Source: Streptosporangiaceae bacterium (GTDB lineage Bacteria > Actinomycetota > Actinomycetes > Streptosporangiales > Streptosporangiaceae). Taken from it: a stretch of 64,000 bases of DNA. The position numbers and the translations under genes are program-made. The stretch spans positions 1-64,000 of the forward strand of contig JAOPYK010000064.1 in assembly GCA_025964695.1 (NCBI GenBank), in the 5' to 3' direction. The notes below the pieces were generated by a model. The model saw only the letters and a program-made list of their open reading frames with translations, searched no databases and was not told the origin of the DNA. Shown one piece after another: positions 9,925 through 20,156 of the stretch (its first letter is position 1; the number at the start of each line of letters is the position of its first letter).

Positions 9925-11499
9925 CTACTTCAGCCGAAGGCGTTTCATGACCTTGATGGCACCCGCCAGCATGTTGGCGTACTTTTCGTATGAAATCGAG
10001 GGCGGCGGCTCGAGATCCATGAAGTGCTGACTCGCGATGGTCTGCACCTCGGTGTATTTCAGCAGCCCCTCGGCCCCGTGCCGGCGGCCGACACCGGACT
10101 GCTTCATTCCGCCCATCGGCGCGTCGTACGAGGCGAAGGCGGCACCGTAGCCCTCGTTGATATTGACCGTGCCCGCCTGGATGCGGGCGGCGACCCGACG
10201 GCCGTGCGCGACGTCCTTCGTCCAGACACTGGCGTTGAGACCGTACGGGGTGTCGTTGGCGCGGGTGATGACCTCGTCCTCGCTGCGGAACGGGTAGAGG
10301 CTGACCACCGGGCCGAAAGTCTCACTGGCGCACAGGTCCATGTCCGTGGTCACCCCGGCCAGGACGGTCGGCTCGTAGAACAGCGGCCCCAGATCGGGGC
10401 GTGCCTTGCCGCCGGCCAGCACGGTGGCACCCTGTTCGACGGCCTGGTCGACGTGCTTGGTGACGGCCTCGATCTGCCGCGCGTAGGTCATCGAGCCCAT
10501 GTCGGAGGCGAAGGTGAGATCGGTGCCCAGCTTCATCGCCTTGACCAGCTTGACGAACCTGGCGACGAAGGCGTCATAGATGTCCTCGTGGACGTACAGC
10601 CGCTCGATCGAGATGCACAGCTGACCGGCGTTGGTGAAGCAGGCCCGTACGGCGCCGCGGGCGGTCCGTTCGAGGTCCGCGTCCGCCAGCACGATCATCG
10701 GGTTCTTGCCGCCCAGCTCAAGTGAGTAGCCGACCAGCCGGGGGGCCACCTTCTCCGCGATGGCCCGGCCGCCCCGGGTGGAGCCGGTGAACGCCAGATA
10801 GTCGGCGTTCTCCAGCAGCGGGTCGCCGATCTCGGCCGGGTCGCCCAGGACGATCTGCCAGAGATCCTTGGGCAGCCCCAGCTCGACCAGCAGGTCGAGT
10901 GCCCAGAGGCTGGACAGCGAGGTCTGGGTGTCGGGCTTGTGCACCACCGCGTTGCCGGCCATGAGCGCCGGCACGATGTCGCTGACCCCGAGGCTGAAGG
11001 GATAGTTCCACGGCGAGATCAGGCCGACGACACCCTTGGGCTGGCGGTATTCACGAGCCCGGGTGGCCACCGGGAAGGCGCCCTGGCGGCGCTTGGGCCT
11101 CAGCAGGCGGCCGGCCCGGCGGGCGTAATAGAGCGAGCAGAGCGCCACGTCGAGGAACTCCTCGTACGCGTGCCGGCGTGCCTTACCCGTCTCCAGCTGG
11201 ATGACGTCGAGGATCTCCTCCCGGCGATCGACGAGCGCGTCGATCATCGCCAGGAATGGCTTGACCCGCTGCTGCACCGGCAGCGCGGCCCACCTGCGCT
11301 GCGCCGCACGCGCCGAGTCGTACGCCCTGCATACGTCGTCGGCCGAGGAGAGCGGCAGCGTGGCCAGCGGCTCGCCGGTGAACGGGGTAGGAATCGTGGT
11401 GCTTCCCCCGCCGGAGGTGACGCGGGAGGCGAGTCGCTCGACCAGAGCGGGCGCGAGTGAACGCTCCGGGACCGTCTGGTTGCCCGTCGAGAGTGCCAT
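9925..11499 (-). CDS. NAD(P)-dependent aldehyde dehydrogenase (succinate-semialdehyde dehydrogenase type)
   Basis: This 524-residue enzyme is of the aldehyde dehydrogenase superfamily. The catalytic Cys lies in FTNAGQLCISIERLYV, the general-base Glu in YSLELGGKNPMIV, and the nucleotide-binding loop in FTGSTRGGRAIAEK. The CASETFGPVVSLYPF and ASVWTKDVAHGRRVA segments are also conserved. Actinobacterial proteins of this length are usually annotated as succinic semialdehyde dehydrogenase, but substrate cannot be read from sequence. It is the first gene of a two-gene unit with the GMC oxidoreductase and is divergent from a TetR regulator, which probably controls it. Confidence 0.92.
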   Translation of the reverse strand: MALSTGNQTVPERSLAPALVERLASRVTSGGGSTTIPTPFTGEPLATLPLSSADDVCRAYDSARAAQRRWAALPVQQRVKPFLAMIDALVDRREEILDVIQLETGKARRHAYEEFLDVALCSLYYARRAGRLLRPKRRQGAFPVATRAREYRQPKGVVGLISPWNYPFSLGVSDIVPALMAGNAVVHKPDTQTSLSSLWALDLLVELGLPKDLWQIVLGDPAEIGDPLLENADYLAFTGSTRGGRAIAEKVAPRLVGYSLELGGKNPMIVLADADLERTARGAVRACFTNAGQLCISIERLYVHEDIYDAFVARFVKLVKAMKLGTDLTFASDMGSMTYARQIEAVTKHVDQAVEQGATVLAGGKARPDLGPLFYEPTVLAGVTTDMDLCASETFGPVVSLYPFRSEDEVITRANDTPYGLNASVWTKDVAHGRRVAARIQAGTVNINEGYGAAFASYDAPMGGMKQSGVGRRHGAEGLLKYTEVQTIASQHFMDLEPPPSISYEKYANMLAGAIKVMKRLRLK

Positions 11500-11544
11500 G
11501 GGCGCAGCTTATGACCACCTGGCCACTGATGGCTACCCACAAGT

Positions 11545-11566
11545 AACCCGTGATTTTTCATGGGTT
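11545..11566. promoter_or_regulatory. Candidate TetR operator between the ALDH and TetR genes
   Basis: In the 233-bp divergent spacer (11500-11732), AACCCG-N10-TGGGTT forms an imperfect dyad; the longer arms match at 7 of 8 positions. A second short dyad, CAAC-GT-GTTG, lies at 11629-11637. Either could be bound by the adjacent TetR protein. The evidence is only symmetry and position. Confidence 0.3.
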
Positions 11567-11732
11567 CGCTCACTTCGATGAGTGGTCGCGCGAGAAAGGT
11601 GGATCGCTCCACTAGGCCTTTATGACACAACGTGTTGAATGACCATGCTTTCGCGGTGTATTCCGGAACCAGAGGTTGCGGTCCCTCGCGAGGAGACCGA
11701 AAATCAGGTCGAAGCTGAAACGGAGGGGCCCA

Positions 11733-12347
11733 ATGATCAACAGCGACGATCGGGCGGACAAGCGTCAGGAAAAACGAGAACAGACGCGCGCCGCCCTGCT
11801 GGACGCGGCGGAACGACTGTGGGCGGAGCGCGGAATTCACGGTGCCTCACTCGACGATATCGCCGGGACCGCCGGGTTGACCAAGGGCGCCGTCTATTCC
11901 AACTTCACCGGAAAGACCGATCTGCTGCTCGCGCTACTCGATCGGCACACACAACACGATCACGGTCTCGAGCTCTGCGAGGAGCTCCGCGACGGCACCG
12001 CCGAGGCCCGCTTCGAACGGGCCGGCCACCACTACGCGCGCCGGCTCGATGGCGACGATGCCCGGCTGCCGGCCCTGCTGCTGGTGGAGTTCTGGCTATA
12101 CGGAATGCGGGACTTCGCGGCCGGCTGGCGGATCGCCGACTGGTACCACGCCCGGCGCGACAGCCTGACCAAGGAACTCACCGACGCGGACGGCATCAGC
12201 GCCACCGACCGGGCCACGATGGCGATGGCGATGGACTTAGGGCTGGCGCTACAGCATCTGCTGGACCCCGAGCGGGTCCCCGCCGAGACGTACGCCTCCG
12301 GTATCCGGCTCGTCCTCGGCCCCGCCCTCCCCGACGGCGCCCCCTGA
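11733..12347 (+). CDS. TetR-family transcriptional regulator
   Basis: The frame is open from 11676, but the ATG at 11733 follows a GGAGGG site and gives a 204-residue protein starting MINSDDRADKRQ. The N-terminal TetR DNA-binding domain is complete (TRAALLDAAERLWAERGIHG, then the HTH SLDDIAGTAGLTKGAVYSNF). An all-helical ligand-binding domain follows. It is divergent from the aldehyde dehydrogenase/GMC oxidoreductase pair, the usual arrangement for a local repressor, so it probably regulates that pair in response to a substrate. The effector is unknown. Confidence 0.93.
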   Translation: MINSDDRADKRQEKREQTRAALLDAAERLWAERGIHGASLDDIAGTAGLTKGAVYSNFTGKTDLLLALLDRHTQHDHGLELCEELRDGTAEARFERAGHHYARRLDGDDARLPALLLVEFWLYGMRDFAAGWRIADWYHARRDSLTKELTDADGISATDRATMAMAMDLGLALQHLLDPERVPAETYASGIRLVLGPALPDGAP

Positions 12348-12380
12348 CACAAGCTCCCGGCAGCCCCCGTTCCTGTCACT

Positions 12381-12430
12381 ACTCTCCCGGCACGCTGCCC
12401 TCGTCACTCTCCCGGCACGCTGCCCTCGTC
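12381..12430. repeat. Perfect 25-bp tandem duplication at the PLD gene end
   Basis: The units at 12381-12405 and 12406-12430 are identical. The duplication spans the stop codon of the phospholipase D-like gene (12404-12406), so the same sequence is read as DEGSVPGE inside the gene and is non-coding immediately after it. Confidence 0.85.
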
Positions 12431-13672
12431 GGATCCCTCGGGCACCAGCACGTACGGCACGCCGGGCCGGCTCTTACCGCCCACCGCCTTGACTCCGTGG
12501 CGGAACACCGTGGCGAAGTTGGTCACATAGGTGTCGTGCAGCCGAGCGTCGAAGACCGTCAGGAGCGTCTCGTCCGAACTGCGGAACCCGATGAGGGTGT
12601 AGTTGACGCTGCCGGTGAACAGCACCTTCTGCCGGCGCCCCTGGTAGAGCCCGTCGACCAGCATGTACTTCGAGTGCTGGCCCGCGCGCCTGCCCTTCTC
12701 CTGCAGGATCCGCAGGACCGGTCCACCGTTGAGGCCCCCCGGGCGGGTCATCTCCTGGACGATCTGCTTGCTGACATCGCTGCCGATGGCCTCGACCCGG
12801 CAACCCTGATCGTCGAGCTGCCACAGCCTGCGCGCGATCGGAGCCCAGGTGAAGTAGCTGAGTGCCACCCGGATCCGGGTGCCGCCCGCACAGGACACCT
12901 GGTCCAGGGCCGCCGAGATCGGATCTCCATGCGCCCACGGAAACAGATCCAGGCGGTACTTCCCGGTCAGGAACGTCCTGTGATAGTTCGCACGTCCCTG
13001 CCGGCGGCCCAGATCGTAGAAGTAGTGACGGTAGGCGGCGTAGAGCCGGCCGTCGATGATCGTGAGGGCGCTGTTCCACTGCTTGGTGCGCCCGCGGAAG
13101 GTGCTGTTCGCGGTGGACTGCACCACCACGCTCCGCGACGCGCCGGATGTGGAGAACAGGAAGAACTTGTTGTGGTTGACCGACACGCTGCCCTTGTGGG
13201 GCACTCCGATACAGCCCCTGCTGCGCGGGCAGGCGATGATCCAGGAGCTTTTGCGGACGTTTCGGCCCAGGCCCTTGACCAAGGCCTTGTAGGCCGGCGT
13301 GCCCGTCGTCCAGTAGTCGACGATCACCCGTACCCGGACTCCGCGCTTGTGCGCCTTGACCAGTTCGGCCGCCAGCACCCGGTCCGACAGGTGGTAGACG
13401 TTGGTGTAGATGGTCGCCCGCCTGGGCGTGTGGAGGATCAGGCCGAGGACGCGCCGGTCGATCCGCTGTTGCTGGGCCGTCGTCCCGGTCGGCAGGTTGA
13501 ACACCGCACCCGTGACGGCGTTCTTGGCCTTCTCCCTCCTCTTCTTGATCGGCTTGGCAGAGGACGCCGCCGCGACACGGTTCGGCAGCCAGCCTGCCTC
13601 GGCCCCCGAGCCCGCCACCAGCACAATGGCGGACAGCGCCCCCGCCGGCCATAACCAGACACGCTTGAACAC
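12404..13672 (-). CDS. Secreted phospholipase D-like protein
   Basis: This 422-residue protein starts with a signal peptide (MFKRVWLWPAGALSAIVLVAGSGAEA). It has two PLD-like half-domains. The second contains a complete HKD motif in GQHSKYMLVDG (His-x-Lys-x4-Asp). The first contains VNHNKFFLFS, where the Asp position is Ser, so catalysis may be altered. Cysteines such as those in IIACPRSRGCIG may form disulfides outside the cell. Superfamily members include phospholipases, nucleases and transferases, and the substrate here cannot be assigned. It is a single-gene unit on the minus strand. Confidence 0.85.
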   Translation of the reverse strand: MFKRVWLWPAGALSAIVLVAGSGAEAGWLPNRVAAASSAKPIKKRREKAKNAVTGAVFNLPTGTTAQQQRIDRRVLGLILHTPRRATIYTNVYHLSDRVLAAELVKAHKRGVRVRVIVDYWTTGTPAYKALVKGLGRNVRKSSWIIACPRSRGCIGVPHKGSVSVNHNKFFLFSTSGASRSVVVQSTANSTFRGRTKQWNSALTIIDGRLYAAYRHYFYDLGRRQGRANYHRTFLTGKYRLDLFPWAHGDPISAALDQVSCAGGTRIRVALSYFTWAPIARRLWQLDDQGCRVEAIGSDVSKQIVQEMTRPGGLNGGPVLRILQEKGRRAGQHSKYMLVDGLYQGRRQKVLFTGSVNYTLIGFRSSDETLLTVFDARLHDTYVTNFATVFRHGVKAVGGKSRPGVPYVLVPEGSDEGSVPGE

Positions 13673-13813
13673 AGATCTCCCCGAGCCGGCGCCGCAATCC
13701 CCTGTCTTACGCGGCGCATGAACCGATCATCGAGGGAAGATCATATGGAGCCAGTGCGGTTCAACCAGCACATTGCCGCATTCGCCGTGTCACGGTCACG
13801 CCGCATTATTTCG

Positions 13814-13836
13814 GCCGGGAAATCCGCTTTCCCGGC
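13814..13836. terminator. Terminator hairpin downstream of glpD
   Basis: Perfect 9-bp arms at 13814-13822 and 13828-13836 surround a 5-nt loop. The site lies downstream of glpD (minus strand). In the same 254-bp spacer a 16-bp unit is tandemly repeated at 13881-13896 and 13897-13912; no gene is seen there. Confidence 0.5.
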
Positions 13837-13926
13837 TGCCCGGCCGGCCCCTTTCGGCCCAGCCCGGCTAGCTCGGCTTGCTCGGCCTCAGGTCTGCTCG
13901 GCCTCAGGTCTGCTCGGCTCGCCGGG

Positions 13927-15759
13927 TCAGGGAGACCGCACGGGGGCGGCGGTGGGGACGATCTCGGGGACTCCCCTGCGGCAGGCGTCGGCCTCCTCAT
14001 CGCCCTCCTGCCGCTGGGACTCCCGTTCGCCCTCCACCCGCCTGGTGTAGTACTCGATCTCCTGGTCCATCTGTTCCTTGGTCCATCCGAGCTCACCGGC
14101 CATCAGTTCGGCGGCCTCCGCCGCGACCCCGAGCCCGCGGTCCCAGACCTCGATCGAGATGCGGGTCCGCCGCGAGAGCACGTCGTTGAGGTGGCGCGCG
14201 CCCTCGTGACTGGCGGCGTAGACCACCTCGGCGCGCAGGTAGTCGTCCGCGCCGGTGAGCGGTTTGGCCAGATCGGGCCGCTGGGCGATGAGTTCCAGCA
14301 GGTCCTCGATGAGCGTGCCGTACCGCTGGAGCAGGTGCTCGATCCGCGCGACGTGCAGCTTGGAGGACTTCGCAAGCCGGTGCCTGGCGTTCCACAGGGC
14401 CTGGAAGCCCTCGCCGCCGACCAGGGCGATCCGGTCGGTGCACGACTCGGCGATCCTGCCGTCCAGCCCGTGCGCCACCGCGTCCACGGCGTCCTTGGCC
14501 ATCACGCGGTAGGTGGTGTACTTACCACCGGCGACCAGCACCAGCCCGGGTACGGGATGCGCCACGACATGCTCGCGGGAGAGCTTGGAGGTCTCCTCGG
14601 ACTCACCGGAGAGCAGCGGCCGCAGCCCCGCGTAGACGCCCTCCACGTCGTCCGGGGTCAGCGGCACGTTGAGCATGGCGTTGATGTGCTCGAGCACGTA
14701 GTCGATGTCGGCCTTGGAGGCCGACGGGTGTTCCTTGTCCAGGGACCACCCGGTGTCGGTGGTGCCCAGGATCCAGTGCCGCCCCCAGGGGATGACGAAC
14801 AGCACCGACTTCTCGGTACGCAGGATGATCCCGGATGAGGAGTGGATCCGGTCGCGCGGCACGACCAGATGCACGCCCTTGGACGCCTTCACATGGATCT
14901 GCCCACGGCCGCCGACGAGTTCCTGGATGTCGTCGGTCCACACCCCGGTGGCGTTGACCACCTGCTTGGCGCGGACCTCGGTGGTGTCGCCCGACTCCAG
15001 GTCGCGGACACGTACCCCGGTGACCCGTTCTCCCTCGCGCAGGAACCCGGTGCACTGGGCCCGGGTGGCGATCTGGGCTCCGTACTCGGCGGCCGTACGC
15101 AGCGCCATCATCACGTAGCGGGCGTCGTCGACCTGGGCGTCCCAGTACTGGATCGCGCCCACGAAGGAGTCCTTGCGCAGCGCCGGCGCCACTCTGAGCG
15201 CCTTGCGGCGGGTCAGGTGCCGGTGGTGCGGAACCCCCCGCGTGCTGCCCATCTGGAGGGACAACGCGTCGTAGAGGGCGACTCCCGCGCCCACGTACGC
15301 GCGCTCCCAGGCATGCCGGGTCAGCGGGAACAGGAAGGGCACGGGCCGGACGAGGTGGGGCGCGATCCGCTGCAGCAGCAGGCCCCGCTCGGTCAGCGCC
15401 TCACGTACGAGATCGAAGTTGAACTGCTCCAGATAACGCAGCCCACCGTGGATGAGCTTGGACGAACGGGACGAGGTCCCGGAGGCCATGTCCCGGGCCT
15501 CCACCACCGCGACCGACAGGCCCCGGGTGGCGGCGTCGAGCGCCACCCCGGCGCCCACGATCCCGCCGCCCACCACGACGACGTCGAACTCCTCCGTCGC
15601 CATCCTGGCCAGCGCGATCTCTCTCGCGGCCGGACCCAGCCGAGAGGTCCCCAGCGCCGTAGCCGAGCCGGCCCTGTCCGGCCCGTCATTGCCGAACATG
15701 GCTCCATCGCCCGTACCGGAACCAGTCGCCGATCCGTTGGCCGAACCTCGAACTGACAT
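13927..15759 (-). CDS. glpD: Aerobic glycerol-3-phosphate dehydrogenase
   Basis: This 610-residue flavoenzyme oxidises glycerol-3-phosphate to dihydroxyacetone phosphate and passes electrons to the membrane quinone pool. The FAD-binding motif FDVVVVGGGIVGAGVALDAA is followed by GTSSRSSKLIHGGLRYLEQ, the GlpD signature. FVIPWGRHWILGTTDT and the GGKYTTYRVMAKDAVD segment are also diagnostic, and a C-terminal helical GlpD domain completes the protein. The ATG at 15759 follows GGGGGAG. The N-terminal ~50 residues are a Gly/Ser/Ala-rich extension before the flavin domain, longer than usual. It is transcribed alone. Confidence 0.95.
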   Translation of the reverse strand: MSVRGSANGSATGSGTGDGAMFGNDGPDRAGSATALGTSRLGPAAREIALARMATEEFDVVVVGGGIVGAGVALDAATRGLSVAVVEARDMASGTSSRSSKLIHGGLRYLEQFNFDLVREALTERGLLLQRIAPHLVRPVPFLFPLTRHAWERAYVGAGVALYDALSLQMGSTRGVPHHRHLTRRKALRVAPALRKDSFVGAIQYWDAQVDDARYVMMALRTAAEYGAQIATRAQCTGFLREGERVTGVRVRDLESGDTTEVRAKQVVNATGVWTDDIQELVGGRGQIHVKASKGVHLVVPRDRIHSSSGIILRTEKSVLFVIPWGRHWILGTTDTGWSLDKEHPSASKADIDYVLEHINAMLNVPLTPDDVEGVYAGLRPLLSGESEETSKLSREHVVAHPVPGLVLVAGGKYTTYRVMAKDAVDAVAHGLDGRIAESCTDRIALVGGEGFQALWNARHRLAKSSKLHVARIEHLLQRYGTLIEDLLELIAQRPDLAKPLTGADDYLRAEVVYAASHEGARHLNDVLSRRTRISIEVWDRGLGVAAEAAELMAGELGWTKEQMDQEIEYYTRRVEGERESQRQEGDEEADACRRGVPEIVPTAAPVRSP

Positions 15760-15848
15760 CGCACTCTCCCCCGAGGGACAGATGGCTACTCTCCAGTAAT
15801 GCCCACGCTACGGCGTTTCCAGTGCGATGTCCGCCACACAAACATCTC

Positions 15849-15900
15849 CCCGTCGTGATCATGCAGTGGACATGGTGTCCCATTGCATGATCACGACGGG
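15849..15900. terminator. Long hairpin between guaB3 and glpD
   Basis: Arms of 21 bp at 15849-15869 and 15880-15900 match at 20 positions and enclose a 10-nt loop. The core CGTGATCATGCA recurs in the hairpin at 56398-56438. It follows the guaB3 stop on the minus strand by about 50 bp and is best read as its terminator. Confidence 0.75.
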
Positions 15901-15949
15901 TCGGCGATATATCGGTACGAGCCCGTACGAGCTGGTCCGGGCGGCCCGG

Positions 15950-17065
15950 CTAGTGCGGGGTGACGACCACCTGGACGCGCTGGAACTCCTTGAGATCGGA
16001 GTATCCGGAGGTCGCCATGGCCCTGCGGAGCGCGCCGATGAGGTTCATGGAGCCGTCGGAGACGTGCGCCGGCCCGTACAGGATCTGTTGGAGGCTGCCG
16101 ATCGTGCCCAGGTTAACCCGGGTGCCGCGCGGCACCTCACTGTGGTGCGACTCACTGCCCCAGTGATGGCCGCCGCCGGGCGCCTCCACGGAACGGGCGA
16201 AGGGCGAGCCGACCATGACCGCGTCGGAACCGCAGGCGAAGGCCTTGGCGATGTCACCGCTGTTGGTCATCCCGCCGTCCGCGATGACGTGGACGTACCG
16301 TCCGCCTGATTCGTCCATGTAGTCGCGGCGGGCCGCCGCCACGTCGGCGATCGCGGTCGCCATCGGCACCGCGACCCCCAGCACGGTGCGGGTGGTGTGC
16401 CCCGAACCGCCGCCGAAACCGACGAGCACACCGGCGGCACCGGTCCGCATCAGGTGCAGCGCGGCCGTGTACGTCGTACAGCCGCCGACGATCACCGGAA
16501 CGTCCAGCTCGTAGATGAACTGTTTGAGGTTGAGCGGTTCCGCCCTTCCGGACACGTGCTCGGCCGACACCGTCGTGCCGCGGATCACGAACAGGTCGAC
16601 CCCGGCGTCGACGACCGCCTTGTAGTACTTGGCGGTGCGCTGCGGCGACAGGCTCGCGGCCACGGTGACCCCGGCCTCGCGCACCTCCTGGATCCGGCGG
16701 CCGATCAGCTCCTCCTTGATCGGCTCCGCGTAGAGCTCCTGCAACCTGCGGGTCGACCGGCTGTCCTCCAGCGAAGAGATCTCGGACAGCAGCGCCTCGG
16801 GATTCTCATAGCGCGTCCACAGGCCCTCCAGATCGAGCACCGCGAGCCCGCCCAGCCTGCCGATCGCGATCGCCGTGGCCGGGCTCACCACACTGTCCAT
16901 CGGCGCGACCACCAGCGGGATCTCGAACCGGTAGGCGTCGATCTGCCAGGCGACGCTGACCTCCTCGGGGTCGCGGGTGCGGCGCGAGGGCACAATGCCG
17001 ATCTCGTCGAGCGCGTACGCCCGCCGGCCGCTCTTGCCACGCCCGATCTCAACCTCAGCAGCCAC
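15950..17065 (-). CDS. guaB3: GuaB3-family IMP dehydrogenase-related protein
   Basis: This is an IMPDH/GMP-reductase barrel protein without CBS domains. The frame is open to 17125, but GTG at 17065 follows GAGGAA, and the long hairpin at 17088-17128 lies inside the extension, so the product is 371 residues starting VAAEVEIGRGKSGRRAY. PMDSVVSPATAIAIGRLGGL and VIADGGMTNSGDIAKAFACGSDAVMVGSPFA are conserved barrel elements. The loop equivalent to the IMPDH catalytic GPGSICTTR reads GGGSGHTTR, so the catalytic Cys is absent. The family sits next to guaB in actinobacteria, and its physiological role is not firmly settled. Confidence 0.92.
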   Translation of the reverse strand: MAAEVEIGRGKSGRRAYALDEIGIVPSRRTRDPEEVSVAWQIDAYRFEIPLVVAPMDSVVSPATAIAIGRLGGLAVLDLEGLWTRYENPEALLSEISSLEDSRSTRRLQELYAEPIKEELIGRRIQEVREAGVTVAASLSPQRTAKYYKAVVDAGVDLFVIRGTTVSAEHVSGRAEPLNLKQFIYELDVPVIVGGCTTYTAALHLMRTGAAGVLVGFGGGSGHTTRTVLGVAVPMATAIADVAAARRDYMDESGGRYVHVIADGGMTNSGDIAKAFACGSDAVMVGSPFARSVEAPGGGHHWGSESHHSEVPRGTRVNLGTIGSLQQILYGPAHVSDGSMNLIGALRRAMATSGYSDLKEFQRVQVVVTPH

Positions 17066-17087
17066 TGAATCTTCCTCTCGAACCTCA

Positions 17088-17128
17088 GCCGTGATGACGC
17101 GATCGATCGTCGATCGCGTCATCACGGC
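17088..17128. terminator. guaB terminator hairpin
   Basis: Perfect 19-bp arms (17088-17106 and 17110-17128) enclose a 3-nt loop, between guaB and guaB3. This is one of the strongest hairpins in the window. It suggests guaB transcription largely stops before guaB3. Confidence 0.8.
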
Positions 17129-17197
17129 GGGAGAACACGGGTACTTCCTGCCGTGAACAGGCGGCCGGCACCGGTACCGGCCGCGTGATCACGCTGG

Positions 17198-18748
<1,551 letters not shown>

Positions 18749-18998
18749 TCACGGCGTCCCTCACCATCTTATGGCGCCCATTTGGCCGGCGTGCCTGCCA
18801 AAGGTTTTCTGGCGGTATCTTCCCGCACCGCGCTGAACGGCCCGGGGAAGGGGCCACCGGGTGCCTCGCCGGTGCACGTTCCGGCGTACGGCCCCGCCGC
18901 GCGGCGTACGGCCCCGAGTCGGCGATCTTTTAGTGACTTGGACGCAGTTCCGTGGGCGTGGTTGCCCTGCACCTGGTACAGCGCAGTAGCGTGGGGGG

Positions 18999-19385
18999 GT
19001 GCACGACGAAGCCCCGCTCGACCCGTTCGCCGGCGACCCGGACGACCCGGCCGCGGCACTCGGCGACCCCGATGACGAGACCGCCCCGCTGAACGCGGCG
19101 GAGCGGGACGACGTGCTCGCCGACCTCGCCGATCTCGAGGTGTTCAGGGCGCTGCTGGAGCCCCTGGGCGTCCGGGGGCTGACCGTCGAGTGCGGTGACT
19201 GCGGCAAGACCCACTACATCGACTGGGATCTTCTGCACGGCAACCTGCGCCATCTGCTCGACGAGGGGCTCCCCCGGGTGCACGAACCCGCGCTGGCTCC
19301 CGACCCCATCGACTATGTGAGCTGGGAGTACGCCCGCGGCTACGTCGACGGCGTGATCGACAGCGAAGAGGGCCGCAGCACCTGA
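18999..19385 (+). CDS. DUF5319 family protein
   Basis: This small, very acidic 128-residue protein is of the DUF5319 family, conserved in actinobacteria next to guaB and the sigD/rsdA locus (Rv3412 position in M. tuberculosis). It begins at GTG 18999 with an Asp/Pro-rich segment. A VECGDCGKTHYIDWDLL motif follows, with a CxxC pair that may bind metal, and then SWEYARGYVDGVID. It is divergent from guaB. Function is unknown. Confidence 0.85.
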   Translation: MHDEAPLDPFAGDPDDPAAALGDPDDETAPLNAAERDDVLADLADLEVFRALLEPLGVRGLTVECGDCGKTHYIDWDLLHGNLRHLLDEGLPRVHEPALAPDPIDYVSWEYARGYVDGVIDSEEGRST

Positions 19386-19424
19386 GCGAGATCCCGGGCG
19401 CACTGGCGATCTCCGCGGTCAGCC

Positions 19425-20156
19425 TCAGGGCGTCGGACCCTGCTGACCCGGGGGCGGGGACTGCTGGCCCGCTACGCCCGGCTGTCCCTGCCCCGGGGTG
19501 GCCGACGGCCCGACCCCGGGATCGGGGGACCCACCCAATCCCGGGGTCGGGCTCGGTGTATCGGGGGGTCCGACGTACAGCCCGTACGGGGTGGAGGTTA
19601 CCTGCGCCGGCTTCGTCGGCCCCGGCCCCTGCGAATGACCGTCATCGGTGTCGGCCGTTTCACCGCTCGGCGGCACCACCGCTTCACGGCGTTTCAGCCG
19701 CGGAAGGACCATCCGTGGGGAGCCGCTCACGCCCCCGCCGGCCGCGTCCCCGGCCTCCGGCAGATCGGGGCGGGACCGGATGTGCGACTCGGAACCGCCT
19801 GGGGTCGGCGCGAAGGGCGTGAGCACGCCCCCCGCCGCGGCCACTCCGGTGGTCATGAGCACCGTGGTCGCCACACAGACGGAGACCAGAGTGCGCGGCA
19901 CCCGGCGGGGCGGACGCCCGGTCCGGCCGTGTCCGGCCGCCGGGGACAGCGGTGGCGCGCCGGCGTCCACGTCGTCGACGAGCGCCTTCAGCAGTGCGAA
20001 GGCGGGATCGTCCGCGTCGTCAGAGGAGACAGCGCGACGTTCCGACAGCGCGTCGAAGAGCTCGTCGCTGCGACGCAGCGCACCGAGGTCCGGCGAACGA
20101 CGATCGTCGGTCCCGTTGATTGAATCGTCGATCGGCTCGGGGGTCATTCCCGTCAA
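19425..20156 (-). CDS. rsdA: Anti-sigma-D factor, RsdA-like
   Basis: This 243-residue membrane anti-sigma factor has an N-terminal sigma-binding region ([20 protein letters not shown]...[18 protein letters not shown]). A basic stretch ([11 protein letters not shown]) and one hydrophobic span ([20 protein letters not shown]) follow, then a Pro/Gly-rich extracytoplasmic tail. It lies immediately downstream of sigD. A TTG start at 20156 overlaps the sigD stop (TTGA) and has GAGGAG 8 nt upstream; an ATG at 20147 is the alternative. The overlap implies translational coupling and stoichiometric production of sigma and anti-sigma factor. Confidence 0.87.
   Translation of the reverse strand: MTGMTPEPIDDSINGTDDRRSPDLGALRRSDELFDALSERRAVSSDDADDPAFALLKALVDDVDAGAPPLSPAAGHGRTGRPPRRVPRTLVSVCVATTVLMTTGVAAAGGVLTPFAPTPGGSESHIRSRPDLPEAGDAAGGGVSGSPRMVLPRLKRREAVVPPSGETADTDDGHSQGPGPTKPAQVTSTPYGLYVGPPDTPSPTPGLGGSPDPGVGPSATPGQGQPGVAGQQSPPPGQQGPTP

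Noticed and set aside
11639-13654. 671-codon plus-strand frame
   Set aside because: It spans the TetR gene and the antisense of the phospholipase D-like gene; both of those have clear motifs, so this frame is spurious.
12474-13697. 407-codon minus-strand frame overlapping the PLD gene
   Set aside because: It is a shifted-frame shadow; HKD motifs and signal peptide are in the other frame.
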